Shown here piece by piece: positions 28,100-37,391 of a stretch of 64,000 bases of DNA (position 1 is the stretch's first letter; each line of letters opens with the position of its first letter). The notes under the pieces are model-generated. The model saw only the letters and a program-made list of their open reading frames with translations, searched no databases and was not told the origin of the DNA. The position numbers and the translations under genes were made by a program. This stretch comes from Cohnella ginsengisoli (GTDB lineage: Bacteria > Bacillota > Bacilli > Paenibacillales > Paenibacillaceae): positions 682,001 through 746,000 of the forward strand of contig NZ_JAPDHZ010000004.1 in NCBI RefSeq assembly GCF_029525555.1, written 5' to 3'.

Positions 28100-28790
28100 G
28101 TGGGGTGCTACGAAACGGACGATTCTGCTGGCGGAAGACGATGCGCTGATGCGCGAGTTTATAACGGATTACTTTGTCCGAGAACGATGGGACGTGCTTG
28201 AGGCGGATAACGGGCGAACGGCGCTGGACCTGTTCGAGCAAAACGCCGTCGACTTGGTCGTGCTCGACCTCATGATGCCTGAGATGGACGGCTGGACGGC
28301 GTGCCGGCGCATCCGGGAAAAGTCGGACGTGCCGGTCATCATCATCACGGCGCGGGCGGCGGACGACGATCAGATTATGGGATACGAGCTCGGCGCCGAC
28401 GAATACGTGACCAAGCCGCTGAGCCCGCGCGTTCTGGTCGCGCGCGCAGCCGCATTGATGCGCCGCACCGAAGGGACGGTCGGACGCGAAGGCGAGCAGC
28501 TCGTTTTCGGCGATCTGAAGATCGACAGGAAGGCGCATGCGGCGACCGTAGCCGGAGAACCGCTCCAACTGTCGCCGAAGGAATTCGAACTGCTCGTTTT
28601 TCTCGCGAAGCATGAAGGCAAGGTGCTGGCACGCGATTATATTTTGGATTCGGTATGGGGCTACGAATACGACGGCGATCCGCGCACGGTGGACACGCAT
28701 ATCAAAAAGCTTCGCGCCAAGCTCGGTAGCGAAGGCAAGCTGATCGCCACGGTCATCCGGTCAGGGTACAAGTTCGAGAGGGAACCATGA
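28100..28790 (+). CDS. OmpR/PhoB-family response regulator, start region unclear
   Basis: A receiver domain (KRTILLAEDDALMREF with the acidic pair, phosphoacceptor in LVVLDLMMPEMDGW, lysine in EYVTKPLSPR) followed by a winged-helix DNA-binding domain (LSPKEFELLVFLAKHEGKVL; DGDPRTVDTHIKKLRAKLG). Every part after residue 2 is in one frame, but no ATG, GTG or TTG precedes TILLAEDD in that frame before an upstream stop. The first in-frame ATG (28149) would remove the first strand and the acidic residues. Dropping one G from 28102-28105 would give GTG at 28100 as the start. Partner of the adjacent kinase. Confidence 0.85.
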
Positions 28791-30551
28791 GAAGCAATAG
28801 CGTCGTTTTTAAACTGTTTGCGGTGACGGCAGCGCTCTTCCTCCTCTTATTCGTGCTCCTGCTCCTGGCCGAAGGCCTGTTCTTCGAACGATTTTATCGC
28901 GCGTCCAAAGACCATGCGATCGAACGAAGCATGACGGCGTTCGGCGATGCGTATCGTCAGGCCGAGCAAACGAAAGCGGGAAGCGGATCTCGGCTGCTCG
29001 GCGAATTCATGAACCGAAGCGACGCCAGTCTCGCGATGCTGAATGACCGGTTCCAGCTTATTTCCGTTAATCCTTACTTTCTCGAGCTGCGCGCGGAAGG
29101 GAAGACGATCACCGTGCCGCTCGCAAGCGAAGGGATGACGGCGGACGCGCTTCCGCAAGGCCTGAAAGTCGGAGATCCGCTGACGGTCGACGGCATTTTC
29201 ATGGACGAAGATGATACGATCATGCAGCCGGTCGCCATCGGAAAGCGGGGGCGCGCGCTCGAGGAGGGACTCGTGCGGGTAAGCGGGACGATCACCGATC
29301 TCATGGTGCCGGAGCGCCGTTCGTACAATCCTTTTTTATCAGGATCTGCAGATGAAAGAGGCGCTCTCGGCCTGGCTGACCGACGACGAGCAAACTTCGA
29401 TTCGTTCGATGGACGGCGGTACCGTGCGTGCGGATTGGACCGATCCGTGGAGCGGAGTCCGCTATGCGGCCATGCTGCAACCGTTCGTACCGGGGAGCGG
29501 GGATGCCCGGTATTTGTTCGCCATGACATCCCTGCAGCCGGTCGGAGAAGCCGTCGATATGCTTAAGCGGTACATCGCTTATTTAGCGCCAGTCGTATTG
29601 GTCATTGGACTGGTGTTGTCCTGGGTGTATTCGAGAATGGTCTCGCGTCCGCTCGTTCGGCTGACCCGGTCGGCGACGCGGCTCTCGGAGCTCGACTTTG
29701 CCGGGCAAGAGGAAATTCGGTCGAAGGACGAATTCGGCGAGCTGTCGCGTCGCATGACCGCGATGTCCCGGAATCTGGAGGCGGCGCTCGCGGAGCTGAG
29801 ACAGGCGAACGTGCGGTTGAAGCAGGACGTCGAGGAGAAGGAGCGTTCGGAGCGGCTGCGCAAGGAGCTGGTCGCGAACATTTCCCATGAGCTGAAGACG
29901 CCTCTCGGCATCGTAAAGGGCTTCGCCGAGGGGCTTCAGGACGGCGTCGCCGCCGACAAAAGGGAGCGGTACCTCTCGCTCATCGTAACGGAGACGGATC
30001 GGATGAACGCGCTCATCATGGATATGCTCGAGCTGTCCCGTTACGAGGTACGCGCAGTTCAACTGCATCCTGAAGCGATATCTTTGACGTCATTGATTCA
30101 AAAAGCGCTGCGGTCGTTTTCCGGGCAGCTCGAAGAGAAGGGACTGCGACTTGAAGCGAATGCGATCGGCGAGGCATGGCAAGTGGATGCGGATTCGAAG
30201 CGGATCGAGCAGGTGCTCATGAATTTATTGAGCAATTCGATTCGGCACGCGGCCGAAGGCGGCAAGCTCGCGATTGAAGTGACGCGACCCTCGCAGGGCA
30301 AAGTACGTACGACCATCGAAAACGAGGGTCCGCCCATCGCCCAAGCGGATCTGGAACGGATCTGGGAGCAATTTTACCGGATCGAGCGGTCAAGGGACCG
30401 CAAGTCCGGCGGCACGGGTCTGGGCCTGGCCATCGTGAAGCATATCCTAACGCTCCACGGGAGCGATTTCGGCGTCCGCAATACGGCGCAGGGCGTGGCA
30501 TTCTACTTTACTTTAAACGAAATCGGAGGAGATACGAATGATGAACCGTAA
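28787..30551 (+). CDS. Sensor histidine kinase, frame broken by +1 T
   Basis: 587 residues after correction: an N-terminal membrane helix (KLFAVTAALFLLLFVLLLLA), an extracytoplasmic sensor of about 220 residues, a second helix (LAPVVLVIGLVLSWVYSRM), HAMP, HisKA with the phospho-histidine in ANISHELKTPLG, and HATPase_c (NLLSNSIRHAAEGG, GGTGLGLAIVKHI). T6 at 29332-29337 should be five (NPFYQDLQMKEA). The ATG overlaps the regulator stop, and its own stop lies inside the next gene's start, so three genes form one operon. The signal sensed is unknown. Confidence 0.88.
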
Positions 30552-31134
30552 TAACTGGCTGTACGCCGCCGCGATCGCGGCGCTGCTGATGACGAGCGCC
30601 TGCGGGGAAAAAACGAATGACGACGCGCAGGCTTCGGCGGGCGCTCCTTCGTCCGCCGCGCAAGCGACGCCGTTGCCTTCCGCTTCCGCGTCGCTGCCCG
30701 CTTCGGCGCCTGCATCGCCTTCGGCCGGCGAAGCGACGGATGCTCCGGCATCCTCTCAGGGCGCTTCCGCCGAGGGATCGGGCGCGGCTGCATCCGGGGA
30801 GCCGGCCGACCAGAAGATCCTCATCGTCATCGATCAGACGGAGAAGCCGATCGAAGGCAATAGCTTCGACTTTGCCGTCAAGCAGGTCCCGTCCGGGTAC
30901 GCGCTGTCCGAGATGAGCTGGACGTCCGGCGATACGAAGATCGTCAACACGCTGCAGGACGCGATCGCGCACGGCGGCAACGGCGAAGACGGATTTTACA
31001 TCAGCGGCGACGGTCAGTTCATGGGCTTCTTTTACCCCGACGAGCTGAAGGGGCAGGAGGGCGAAGTTAGCTTTTTGTTCAAGGACGACAATGGGCAAGA
31101 GAAGCGCTGGACGAAAAAAATCAAGTTGAAGTAA
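30538..31134 (+). CDS. Lipoprotein coupled to the two-component system
   Basis: A 198-residue predicted lipoprotein: a signal peptide of about 20 residues ending in the lipobox LLMTSAC, then a long Ala-Ser-Pro-rich spacer (residues 30-85) and a C-terminal domain of about 110 residues I do not recognise (ILIVIDQTEKPIEGNSFDFA). It overlaps the kinase gene by 14 bp and ends the operon at a terminator. It could modulate the sensor or be the regulated output; neither can be told from sequence. Confidence 0.8.
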   Translation: MMNRNNWLYAAAIAALLMTSACGEKTNDDAQASAGAPSSAAQATPLPSASASLPASAPASPSAGEATDAPASSQGASAEGSGAAASGEPADQKILIVIDQTEKPIEGNSFDFAVKQVPSGYALSEMSWTSGDTKIVNTLQDAIAHGGNGEDGFYISGDGQFMGFFYPDELKGQEGEVSFLFKDDNGQEKRWTKKIKLK

Positions 31135-31171
31135 CGAAGCGAGTCGAGACGACCGGCAGAGACGCTGCAAG

Positions 31172-31197
31172 GAGAGGAGCGATCCTCTCTTTTTTTG
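31172..31197 (+). terminator. Terminator after the lipoprotein gene
   Basis: GAGAGGA pairs with TCCTCTC around GCGA, followed by eight T. Confidence 0.88.
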
Positions 31198-31358
31198 CGT
31201 CATTCGAATCGCTTCGCGGATCCGGTGAGAAAACCGACGTCATATTCGCTTGCGAAGGAACCAGCAACGGCAGGGTATCACCATATTTTTAACTTGTTCA
31301 CGATTTGTGACTGAATGCTATACTTTCGTTAGTCGATCGAAAGGGAGAGAAATGCAAG

Positions 31359-31946
31359 TTGAAGCACAAGAAAGCGATGATCCTCGATGTCGGCGGCGTG
31401 CTCGCCACTAACTATACCCCGCAATTTTGGGAAGCCCTCTCGGACGAATACGAAGTTTCCTATGAAGCATTGATGCAATTCCGCAAAGACGTAAGAGCGG
31501 ATTTATGGACGGGCGCGATGGCCGAGTCGGAATTTTGGGAACGGATGTCCGAACGATTCCAGGCGATCGACGCGTCTGACGCTAGAGATAGACTGGTCTC
31601 GGCAATCCGGCCGCTTCCCGCGCTCGAGCGGCTGGCCGAATGGCGCGATCGGGCGAGTCTGAACATCCTCAGCAATCACCGGACCGAATGGATCGCGCCG
31701 GTGCTAGCGCGCGTGTACCCGCTGGCGGACCATGTGATCGTATCGGCCGAAGCGGGATGCCGCAAGCCCGAGCCGGAGATATACGGCCGCATGGATGCGT
31801 GCCTGGCGGACTTCGCGGACATTTTATATGTCGACGATACGAACAACAATTTGCCGCAAGGCGCCGCGCTCGGATGGAGGACGCTGCTCGCGGACGAGAG
31901 CGGCGCCTGGATCGCGCGCGCGGAAGCTTGGCTGAAGGCAGAATAA
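31359..31946 (+). CDS. HAD-superfamily hydrolase
   Basis: A 195-residue haloacid dehalogenase-like protein of subfamily IA. Motif I is MILDVGGVLA, the DxGG variant with the Asp nucleophile but glycine in place of the usual second Asp; motif II is ILSNHR, the lysine is in AGCRKPEPEIY, and motif IV is LYVDDTNNN. The substrate is unknown. The start is TTG with AAAGGGAGAG upstream. It stands alone between two terminator-bounded units. Confidence 0.82.
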   Translation: MKHKKAMILDVGGVLATNYTPQFWEALSDEYEVSYEALMQFRKDVRADLWTGAMAESEFWERMSERFQAIDASDARDRLVSAIRPLPALERLAEWRDRASLNILSNHRTEWIAPVLARVYPLADHVIVSAEAGCRKPEPEIYGRMDACLADFADILYVDDTNNNLPQGAALGWRTLLADESGAWIARAEAWLKAE

Positions 31947-32093
31947 GGCAAATTAAGGCGGACGTATGACAAGCGCGTGGACGGTTCGTGAACTTGTGTC
32001 CTCTTCCCGCGTAACGGGCCGATGTTTGCGTTATAATGACATCGTGTACATGTTCAATATACGAGAGCCGCTCGCGAAAGGCAGGTTTTGACG

Positions 32094-32675
32094 ATGAACG
32101 AAGACAGAAAAATACCGGTCGGCGTATCCGCCAGGCACATTCATCTGACGCAGGAGCATGTCGGGATCCTGTTCGGCGAGGGCGCCGAGCTCACCGAGAT
32201 GAAGCCGCTGTCGCAGCCTGGTCAATTCGCCGCGAACGAGACGGTCGCGGTCTACGGCCCGAAGGGCTCCTTTCCGAAAGTCCGCATCCTCGGACCGGTC
32301 CGCAAGGCCACGCAGCTTGAAGTGTCCCGCACGGACGCTTTCTCGCTCGGACTGAAGCCGCCGGTGCGCGAATCCGGCCATATCGAAGGGACGCCCGGCA
32401 TCCGGATCGCCGGTCCGGCCGGCGAAGTGACGGTGAACGAAGGCGTCATCGTGGCGGCCCGGCACATTCACTTCCATACGTCCGACGCGGAGCGGCTGGG
32501 CATCGCGGACAAGCAGCTGCTCAAGGTGCGCGTCGGCGGAGATCGGGGCCTCGTGTTCGAGAACGTCATCGCGCGCGTGTCGCCGTCGTTCGCGCTCGAT
32601 ATGCATATCGACACCGACGAAGGCAACGCCTCCGGGGCTGCGACGGGCGACTTCGCCGAGCTGCTCGAATCGTAG
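32094..32675 (+). CDS. PduL-type phosphate propanoyl/acetyl transferase
   Basis: A PduL-family phosphotransacylase that interconverts acyl-CoA and acyl phosphate. It has 193 residues with two beta-barrel modules, each with a zinc-binding histidine motif: SARHIHLTQEH near residue 13 and AARHIHFHTSDAE near residue 122. ATG 32094 follows AAAGGCAGG; an in-frame TTG is six bases upstream. No microcompartment shell genes are near and no encapsulation peptide is evident, so it is likely a free cytosolic enzyme serving acetate/propionate metabolism. Confidence 0.9.
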   Translation: MNEDRKIPVGVSARHIHLTQEHVGILFGEGAELTEMKPLSQPGQFAANETVAVYGPKGSFPKVRILGPVRKATQLEVSRTDAFSLGLKPPVRESGHIEGTPGIRIAGPAGEVTVNEGVIVAARHIHFHTSDAERLGIADKQLLKVRVGGDRGLVFENVIARVSPSFALDMHIDTDEGNASGAATGDFAELLES

Positions 32676-32682
32676 TCTTGAA

Positions 32683-32727
32683 AAGGCGCGTTCTCCGCGA
32701 TTCAAGCGGGGACGCGCTTTTTTTTTG
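32683..32727 (+). terminator. Terminator after the PduL gene
   Basis: GGCGCGTTCTCCGC pairs imperfectly with GCGGGGACGCGC, followed by nine T. Confidence 0.8.
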
Positions 32728-32827
32728 GCTGATTTGCCTCTCGCCGCACGGAAACGGCGCTAGGACTTTTCATAGATATGGTAAACTGTGTATATTCTTT
32801 ATCATAGAAGCCGAGGTGGTAACGTAG

Positions 32828-33784
32828 ATGTCCGACCGGGACGAGATCGCGGAGCAAAGAAGGAAAAACCTGAAGCTCATCCAGTTCAGCAAGGACGACC
32901 AATCGCTCGTCGAATCGGATAAGCCGAAAGAAACGTTCGCCGACGTCGGCGGCCTTGAAGACGTCAAAAAGAAAATCCGGATGAACTTCATATTGCCGGT
33001 GCGGCAGCCCGAGCTCTTCGCGGCCTATGGCAAGGAAGCCGGCGGCAGCCTGCTGCTGTTCGGCCCGCCGGGCTGCGGCAAGACGTTCCTCGCGAGAGCC
33101 GTCGCCGGCGAGATCGACGCGAACTTCATGCATATCGAGCTTCAAGCCATTTTGTCCATGTACGCGGGCCAGAGCGAGCACAATTTGCACGACATCTTCG
33201 AAAAAGCCCGGCAGAGCAAGCCGTGCGTTATTTTTATCGACGAGCTCGATGCGATGGGCGGCAGCCGGCATCAGATGAGACAGCATCACGATCGGATGCT
33301 GGTCAATCAGCTTCTGCTCGAGCTGGACGGCCTGCAGGCGGAAAACGAGAACGTATTTATCATCGGCGCGACCAATACGCCTTGGTATCTCGACTCGGCG
33401 CTGCGGCGGCCGGGAAGGTTCAACCATCTCGTTTTCGTGCCCCCGCCGGAGGAAGCCGAACGGGAGCGGATCTTGGAGCTTAAACTGTCCGGCAAGCCTG
33501 CGGAGGGACTCCAGCTGGGGAAGATCGCGGCGGAGACGAAGCTCTTCTCGGGCGCGGACCTCGAGCAGGTCGTCAAGGACGCGGTCGAGTCGGCCATGGA
33601 GCGCATGCTCGGATCGGGCCGGATCGAGCCGATCACGAACGACGATCTGCGGCGCTCGGCCAAGACGCGCAAGGCGACGACGCTGGAGTGGTTTTCGACG
33701 GCCAAAAATTACGCGACGTTCAGCGACGCCAACGGAGATTATCGAATCGTGCTCGACTACGCGAAAAAGCACGGCATTAAATAA
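32828..33784 (+). CDS. AAA ATPase of the Cdc48/Vps4-like class
   Basis: A single-ring AAA protein of 318 residues with a short N-terminus and no recognisable adaptor domain. It shows FADVGGLEDVKKKI near residue 37, Walker A FGPPGCGKTFLARA near residue 78, an aromatic pore loop LSMYAGQSE, Walker B IFIDELDAMGGS, and the second region of homology with arginine fingers in SALRRPGRFNHL. All elements needed for hexameric substrate threading are present. The neighbouring TPR/membrane gene 30 bp downstream suggests a functional pair. Substrates are unknown; it lacks the peptidase and membrane segments of FtsH. Confidence 0.87.
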   Translation: MSDRDEIAEQRRKNLKLIQFSKDDQSLVESDKPKETFADVGGLEDVKKKIRMNFILPVRQPELFAAYGKEAGGSLLLFGPPGCGKTFLARAVAGEIDANFMHIELQAILSMYAGQSEHNLHDIFEKARQSKPCVIFIDELDAMGGSRHQMRQHHDRMLVNQLLLELDGLQAENENVFIIGATNTPWYLDSALRRPGRFNHLVFVPPPEEAERERILELKLSGKPAEGLQLGKIAAETKLFSGADLEQVVKDAVESAMERMLGSGRIEPITNDDLRRSAKTRKATTLEWFSTAKNYATFSDANGDYRIVLDYAKKHGIK

Positions 33785-33814
33785 GCGGTCCGGCAAGCGG
33801 GGGAGGCGGCGCGG

Positions 33815-34682
33815 TTGGAACAAGCGGCTTGGCAGGCGTCCTATCGGGCGGCCGAGCAACTGATCGAATGGAAGAGATACAAGGAAGCGCTCGAAGAGAC
33901 GCAGCGGCTGCTGGCGCTCGATCCGGAGGACGCGGACGCATTGGCGCTTGCCGGTCGCGTCCATCTTTGCATGGACCGGCACCAAGAAGCGCTGCATTGG
34001 GCGCAGGAGGCGCTGCGCAGAGATCCGGAGCACCTGCTGGCCTGGTTCGTGCGCGTATCCGCCTACTACGAGACCGGCCGGCTCAAGGAATTCCAAGAAG
34101 CGTTGGCCGAAGCGCTGCGGCTCGATCCGTATGAATCGTTCTATTATTATTTGAATGCCAACTACTACAATAAAAAAAGGACAATTCTTGTTCGCCAAGT
34201 CCGAGCTGCAGAGCGCGCTGGAGATACAGCCCCACAATCCCGTTTATCTCGCCCTGCTCAGTTATGTCGAAGCGCTCCTTGGCGACTTCGGGGCATCCGC
34301 GCAGCTCGACGCCCAGGCGATCCGCCTCGATGGCGAGACGCCGCACGTGCTGCTTCATCTGGCTTGGGCTGCCCGCACGCGCGGAGACTTCAAGCTTGAC
34401 GAGACGTACATGAAAAGCGCAGTTCGGCTCAATCCGGACGACAAGCAGTTTCAGGACGAGTATCTGGAGGCGCTGCAACGGGCCCATCCGATGTACCGGA
34501 TCTTCGCGGTGCCCGACAAATACCTCCGCGCAATGACACCTTGGCAAATCTTGTTTTGCTGGGTCGCCTTGTGGACGATATTCAAACCTTTGGTTTTGCT
34601 GTTTATCTTACTATACGTGGTGTCGAAATGGGGTACGAAGGCGCTCGTTCACGTGCGCATATTCGGCTGGCGGCGGCGGTAA
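33815..34682 (+). CDS. TPR protein with C-terminal membrane segments, +1 A frame break
   Basis: 288 residues after correction. Several tetratricopeptide repeats occupy residues 1-225 (for example YKEALEETQRLLALDPEDAD, HQEALHWAQEALRRDPEH). Two hydrophobic stretches close to the end (WQILFCWVALWTIF and LVLLFILLYVVSKW) are followed by a basic tail, VRIFGWRRR. This is the layout of a tail-anchored adaptor facing the cytoplasm. A7 at 34172-34178 should be six (YNKKGQFLFAKSELQ). TTG start, GGGGGAGG upstream; it follows the AAA gene by 30 bp. I do not know a named family. Confidence 0.78.
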
Positions 34683-34779
34683 CGGCAAGGAAATCGGAAG
34701 AAAGAACCTTATTCTGGTTAAGATTGCGCTTTCCCGGGTAAAGAATCCATGTCCTAATTCAACCCGGAGGTGGAATCGC

Positions 34780-34965
34780 ATGACGAACAACGGCAGGTTG
34801 GACAGGCAGGGTATCGACGTGCAGGAGGAAGGCAAGCAATGGCAGGCTCACGCGGACAGGGCGAAGGCGAACTTCGAAGCGGTCAAGGAGCAGCGTCCGG
34901 TCGGCACCAATAGTCACCCCGACAGGCAAAATCGGATGATCGACACGCGCAATTTGCGCAAATAG
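34780..34965 (+). CDS. Small hydrophilic protein of unknown function
   Basis: A 61-residue, highly charged protein without hydrophobic segments (MTNNGRLDRQGIDVQEEGKQ at the start, DTRNLRK at the end). It has a strong CGGAGGTGG site before its ATG and a perfect terminator, so it is a separate gene. Composition resembles small spore or stress proteins of Bacilli, but no SASP signature is present and I assign no role. Confidence 0.65.
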   Translation: MTNNGRLDRQGIDVQEEGKQWQAHADRAKANFEAVKEQRPVGTNSHPDRQNRMIDTRNLRK

Positions 34966-34980
34966 ATGAAAGACTTGCGA

Positions 34981-35007
34981 CCCGGCAGCCAGCGCTGCCG
35001 GGTTTTT
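34981..35007 (+). terminator. Terminator after the small hydrophilic protein gene
   Basis: CCCGGCAGC pairs perfectly with GCTGCCGGG around CAGC, followed by five T. Confidence 0.88.
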
Positions 35008-35053
35008 CGCGCGCGCACATGCCTTCGGCTCTTTTTTTGCCGCCGGAATAGGC

Positions 35054-35082
35054 TTGGGCGCCTTTATTTGCTATGCTATAAT
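35054..35082 (+). promoter_or_regulatory. Predicted promoter of miaB-ricA
   Basis: -35 TTGGGC (35054-35059), 17-bp spacer and extended -10 TGCTATAAT (35074-35082). Confidence 0.65.
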
Positions 35083-35138
35083 GGAGAATCGAACGGTCCC
35101 AATGCTATGAGGGCGCACGACAGGAGGTATCTCTTCGC

Positions 35139-36743
35139 ATGACGAAGGAAGGCCAAGGACGGCAAGACGCCGGTCCGGCTAAAGATTATGCCAAATACTT
35201 CGACTTCTCGGGCGCGAAGGTCATCGCTCAAGAGGACGGAAAGACGACATATCGCATCAACGGCCGCAACGTCCAAATCTCTTCGCCCCCCGATCTGCGG
35301 GAAGGCAAGAAGCGCGGCAAAGAAGAGATCCGGGTCCACTACGATACGGGCATCGGCGAGGACATGAAGACATTCGGCGCAGGCCGTTATTACTGCATCT
35401 TCACGTACGGCTGCCAGATGAACGAGCACGACACGGAGATCATGCGCGGCCTGTTCGAGGAGATGGGCTACACCGCCACCGAGGACAAGCAGCAGGCAGA
35501 CGTCATCCTGATCAATACGTGCGCGGTGCGCGAAAACGCGGAGGACAAAGTGTTCGGCGAGCTCGGACACCTGAAGCGGCTGAAGCTTCAAAAGCCGGAG
35601 CTGGTGCTCGGCGTATGCGGCTGCATGTCCCAGGAAGTGTCGGTCGTCAATCGCATTCTGGAGAAGCACCCGCATGTCGATCTTATTTTCGGCACGCACA
35701 ACATTCACCGTCTGCCCGAGCTGTTGAAGGAAGCGCACTACGGCAAGGAGATGGTCGTCGAGGTCTGGTCCAAGGAAGGCGACATCATCGAAAACCTGCC
35801 GAAGAAGCGGGAAGGCCTTCGCGCCTGGGTGAACATCATGTACGGCTGCGACAAGTTCTGCACATACTGCATCGTGCCTTACACGCGGGGCAAGGAGCGC
35901 AGCCGGGTACCGGAGGACGTCATCGCCGAGGTGCGCGAGCTCGCGCGTCAAGGCTTCAAAGAGATCACGCTGCTCGGGCAGAACGTCAACGCCTACGGCA
36001 AAGACTTTGCGGACCGGAACTACCGATTCGGCGATCTGATGGACGACATCCGCAAGATCGACATCCCGCGCGTCAGGTTCACGACGAGCCATCCGCGCGA
36101 CTTCGACGATCATCTGATCGAGGTGCTCGCCAAGGGCGGCAACCTGGTGGAGCACATTCACCTGCCGTTCCAGTCGGGCAGCAGCGAAGTGCTTAAGCGG
36201 ATGAGCCGCAAGTATACGCGCGAGCAATTCCTGTCCCTGGTCGGGCGCATCCGCGCCGCGATGCCGAACGCCGTGCTGACGAGCGATATCATCGTCGGCT
36301 TCCCCGGCGAGACCGAAGAACAATTCGAGGAGACGATCGAGGTCGTTCGCGAAGCGGGCATCTCGATGGCCTATACGTTCATTCATTCGCCGCGCGCCGG
36401 CACGCCGGCCGCCGAGATGGAGGACAACGTGCCGTACGAAGCGAAGCAGCGGAGGCTCGCGCGCCTGAACGAAGTGATCGCCGAGATGAGCCTGGCCAGC
36501 AACCTGGAGCTGGCGGGCCAGGTCGTCGAGGTGCTCGTCGAAGGCGAGAGCAAGAACAACGCGAACGTGCTGTCCGGGCGTACGCGCAGCAACAAGCTGA
36601 TCCACTTCGAAGGTCCCAAATCGTGGATCGGGCAGTTCGCCATGGTACGCGTCACGCAGCCGCAGACTTGGTTCATCCGGGCCGAAGCGATCGGCTTGGC
36701 GGAAGCGGAGCGGGAATTGCCGAAAACGGCCGGCGGCGTTTAA
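35139..36743 (+). CDS. miaB: tRNA-2-methylthio-N6-dimethylallyladenosine synthase
   Basis: A radical-SAM methylthiotransferase that modifies A37 of tRNAs reading UNN codons. It has 534 residues with a Bacilli-type N-terminal extension of about 80. Three auxiliary-cluster cysteines lie in FTYGCQMNEHD, NTCAVRENAED and VCGCMSQE; the radical SAM CxxxCxxC is in YGCDKFCTYCIVPYTRGKE. A C-terminal TRAM domain begins near residue 450. ATG 35139 follows CAGGAGGT. It leads an operon with ricA, as in B. subtilis. Confidence 0.97.
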   Translation: MTKEGQGRQDAGPAKDYAKYFDFSGAKVIAQEDGKTTYRINGRNVQISSPPDLREGKKRGKEEIRVHYDTGIGEDMKTFGAGRYYCIFTYGCQMNEHDTEIMRGLFEEMGYTATEDKQQADVILINTCAVRENAEDKVFGELGHLKRLKLQKPELVLGVCGCMSQEVSVVNRILEKHPHVDLIFGTHNIHRLPELLKEAHYGKEMVVEVWSKEGDIIENLPKKREGLRAWVNIMYGCDKFCTYCIVPYTRGKERSRVPEDVIAEVRELARQGFKEITLLGQNVNAYGKDFADRNYRFGDLMDDIRKIDIPRVRFTTSHPRDFDDHLIEVLAKGGNLVEHIHLPFQSGSSEVLKRMSRKYTREQFLSLVGRIRAAMPNAVLTSDIIVGFPGETEEQFEETIEVVREAGISMAYTFIHSPRAGTPAAEMEDNVPYEAKQRRLARLNEVIAEMSLASNLELAGQVVEVLVEGESKNNANVLSGRTRSNKLIHFEGPKSWIGQFAMVRVTQPQTWFIRAEAIGLAEAERELPKTAGGV

Positions 36744-36784
36744 ACTGAAGAAGAGGAAGTTCACATTCGGGAGGAACCCATTAC

Positions 36785-37297
36785 ATGTCTCAGCATTCGC
36801 ACGATCACCATCACGGCCACGACGGCTGCAGCCACGGCGTACCCGATCTCGGGCAGCCCGAGGGCTACGTCATTCCCGAGTTCGACAACCGGGAGCTGAT
36901 CCTGCGCGACGACATCCTCGCGCGGGCCAAGGAATTGGCGCAGCTCATCACGACGGCCGACGAGGTGCAAACGTACCAGAACGCGGAGCGGCTCATTCAG
37001 CGCCACGACAAGGTGCAAGGATTGATCTCCCAGATTAAAAAGAAGCAAAAGGAACTCGTCGCGTTCCAAAAGACGTTCAAAAATCCGGCGATGGTCGAAA
37101 AGATCGAAGGCGAGATCGCGACGCTTCAGGACGAGCTCGACGGCATGCCGGTCGTTCAGCAGTTCCAGCAAAGCCAGACCGACGTCAACTATATGCTGCA
37201 GTCCATCGTCAGCATCATTCGCGACACGGTCGCCGAAAAGCTCGACGTCGAAGCGGCGACGCCGCCGGCCGAAGAGCCGGAGACTTGCATCGACTGA
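36785..37297 (+). CDS. ricA: RicA (YmcA) of the RNase Y-associated Ric complex, with His-rich N-terminus
   Basis: A YlbF/YmcA-family helical protein of 170 residues. With RicF and RicT it forms an iron-sulfur complex that guides RNase Y-dependent mRNA maturation and affects competence, sporulation and biofilm in B. subtilis. The core ILARAKELAQLITTADEVQT begins near residue 43; the C-terminus ends ETCID, placing a cysteine where the family has one. Unusual here is the N-terminal run SQHSHDHHHGHDGCSHG, dense in His plus one Cys, which could bind metal. It follows miaB by 41 bp. Confidence 0.88.
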   Translation: MSQHSHDHHHGHDGCSHGVPDLGQPEGYVIPEFDNRELILRDDILARAKELAQLITTADEVQTYQNAERLIQRHDKVQGLISQIKKKQKELVAFQKTFKNPAMVEKIEGEIATLQDELDGMPVVQQFQQSQTDVNYMLQSIVSIIRDTVAEKLDVEAATPPAEEPETCID

Positions 37298-37343
37298 TCT
37301 TCGGAAGGTATTTAGTTAGGCAAAGGGATTCACGTAGCGCGAG

Positions 37344-37363
37344 CCTGCCCCGGCAGGATTTTC
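37344..37363 (+). terminator. Possible terminator after ricA
   Basis: CCTGC pairs with GCAGG around CCCG, followed by ATTTTCT. A second perfect 11-bp inverted repeat (37378-37407) overlaps the 3' end of the opposing gene and may also limit converging transcription. Confidence 0.5.
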
Positions 37364-37391
37364 TCGGCTCACGGCAAGAAGGGCCGCGGCA

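Noticed and set aside
32094..32675. Part of a bacterial microcompartment operon, because of the PduL homolog.
   Set aside because: No shell proteins, dehydratase or aldehyde dehydrogenase are near, and the lactaldehyde from rhamnose is handled by RhaEW in this organism.
35076..36764. A 562-codon open frame on the minus strand opposite miaB, and similar long antisense frames opposite rnjB (1888-2976), korA (25445-27064) and rhaA (58460-59602).
   Set aside because: They mirror real genes codon for codon in GC-rich DNA, have Arg/His/Leu-heavy composition, no family motifs and no ribosome sites. They are shadows of strong codon bias.
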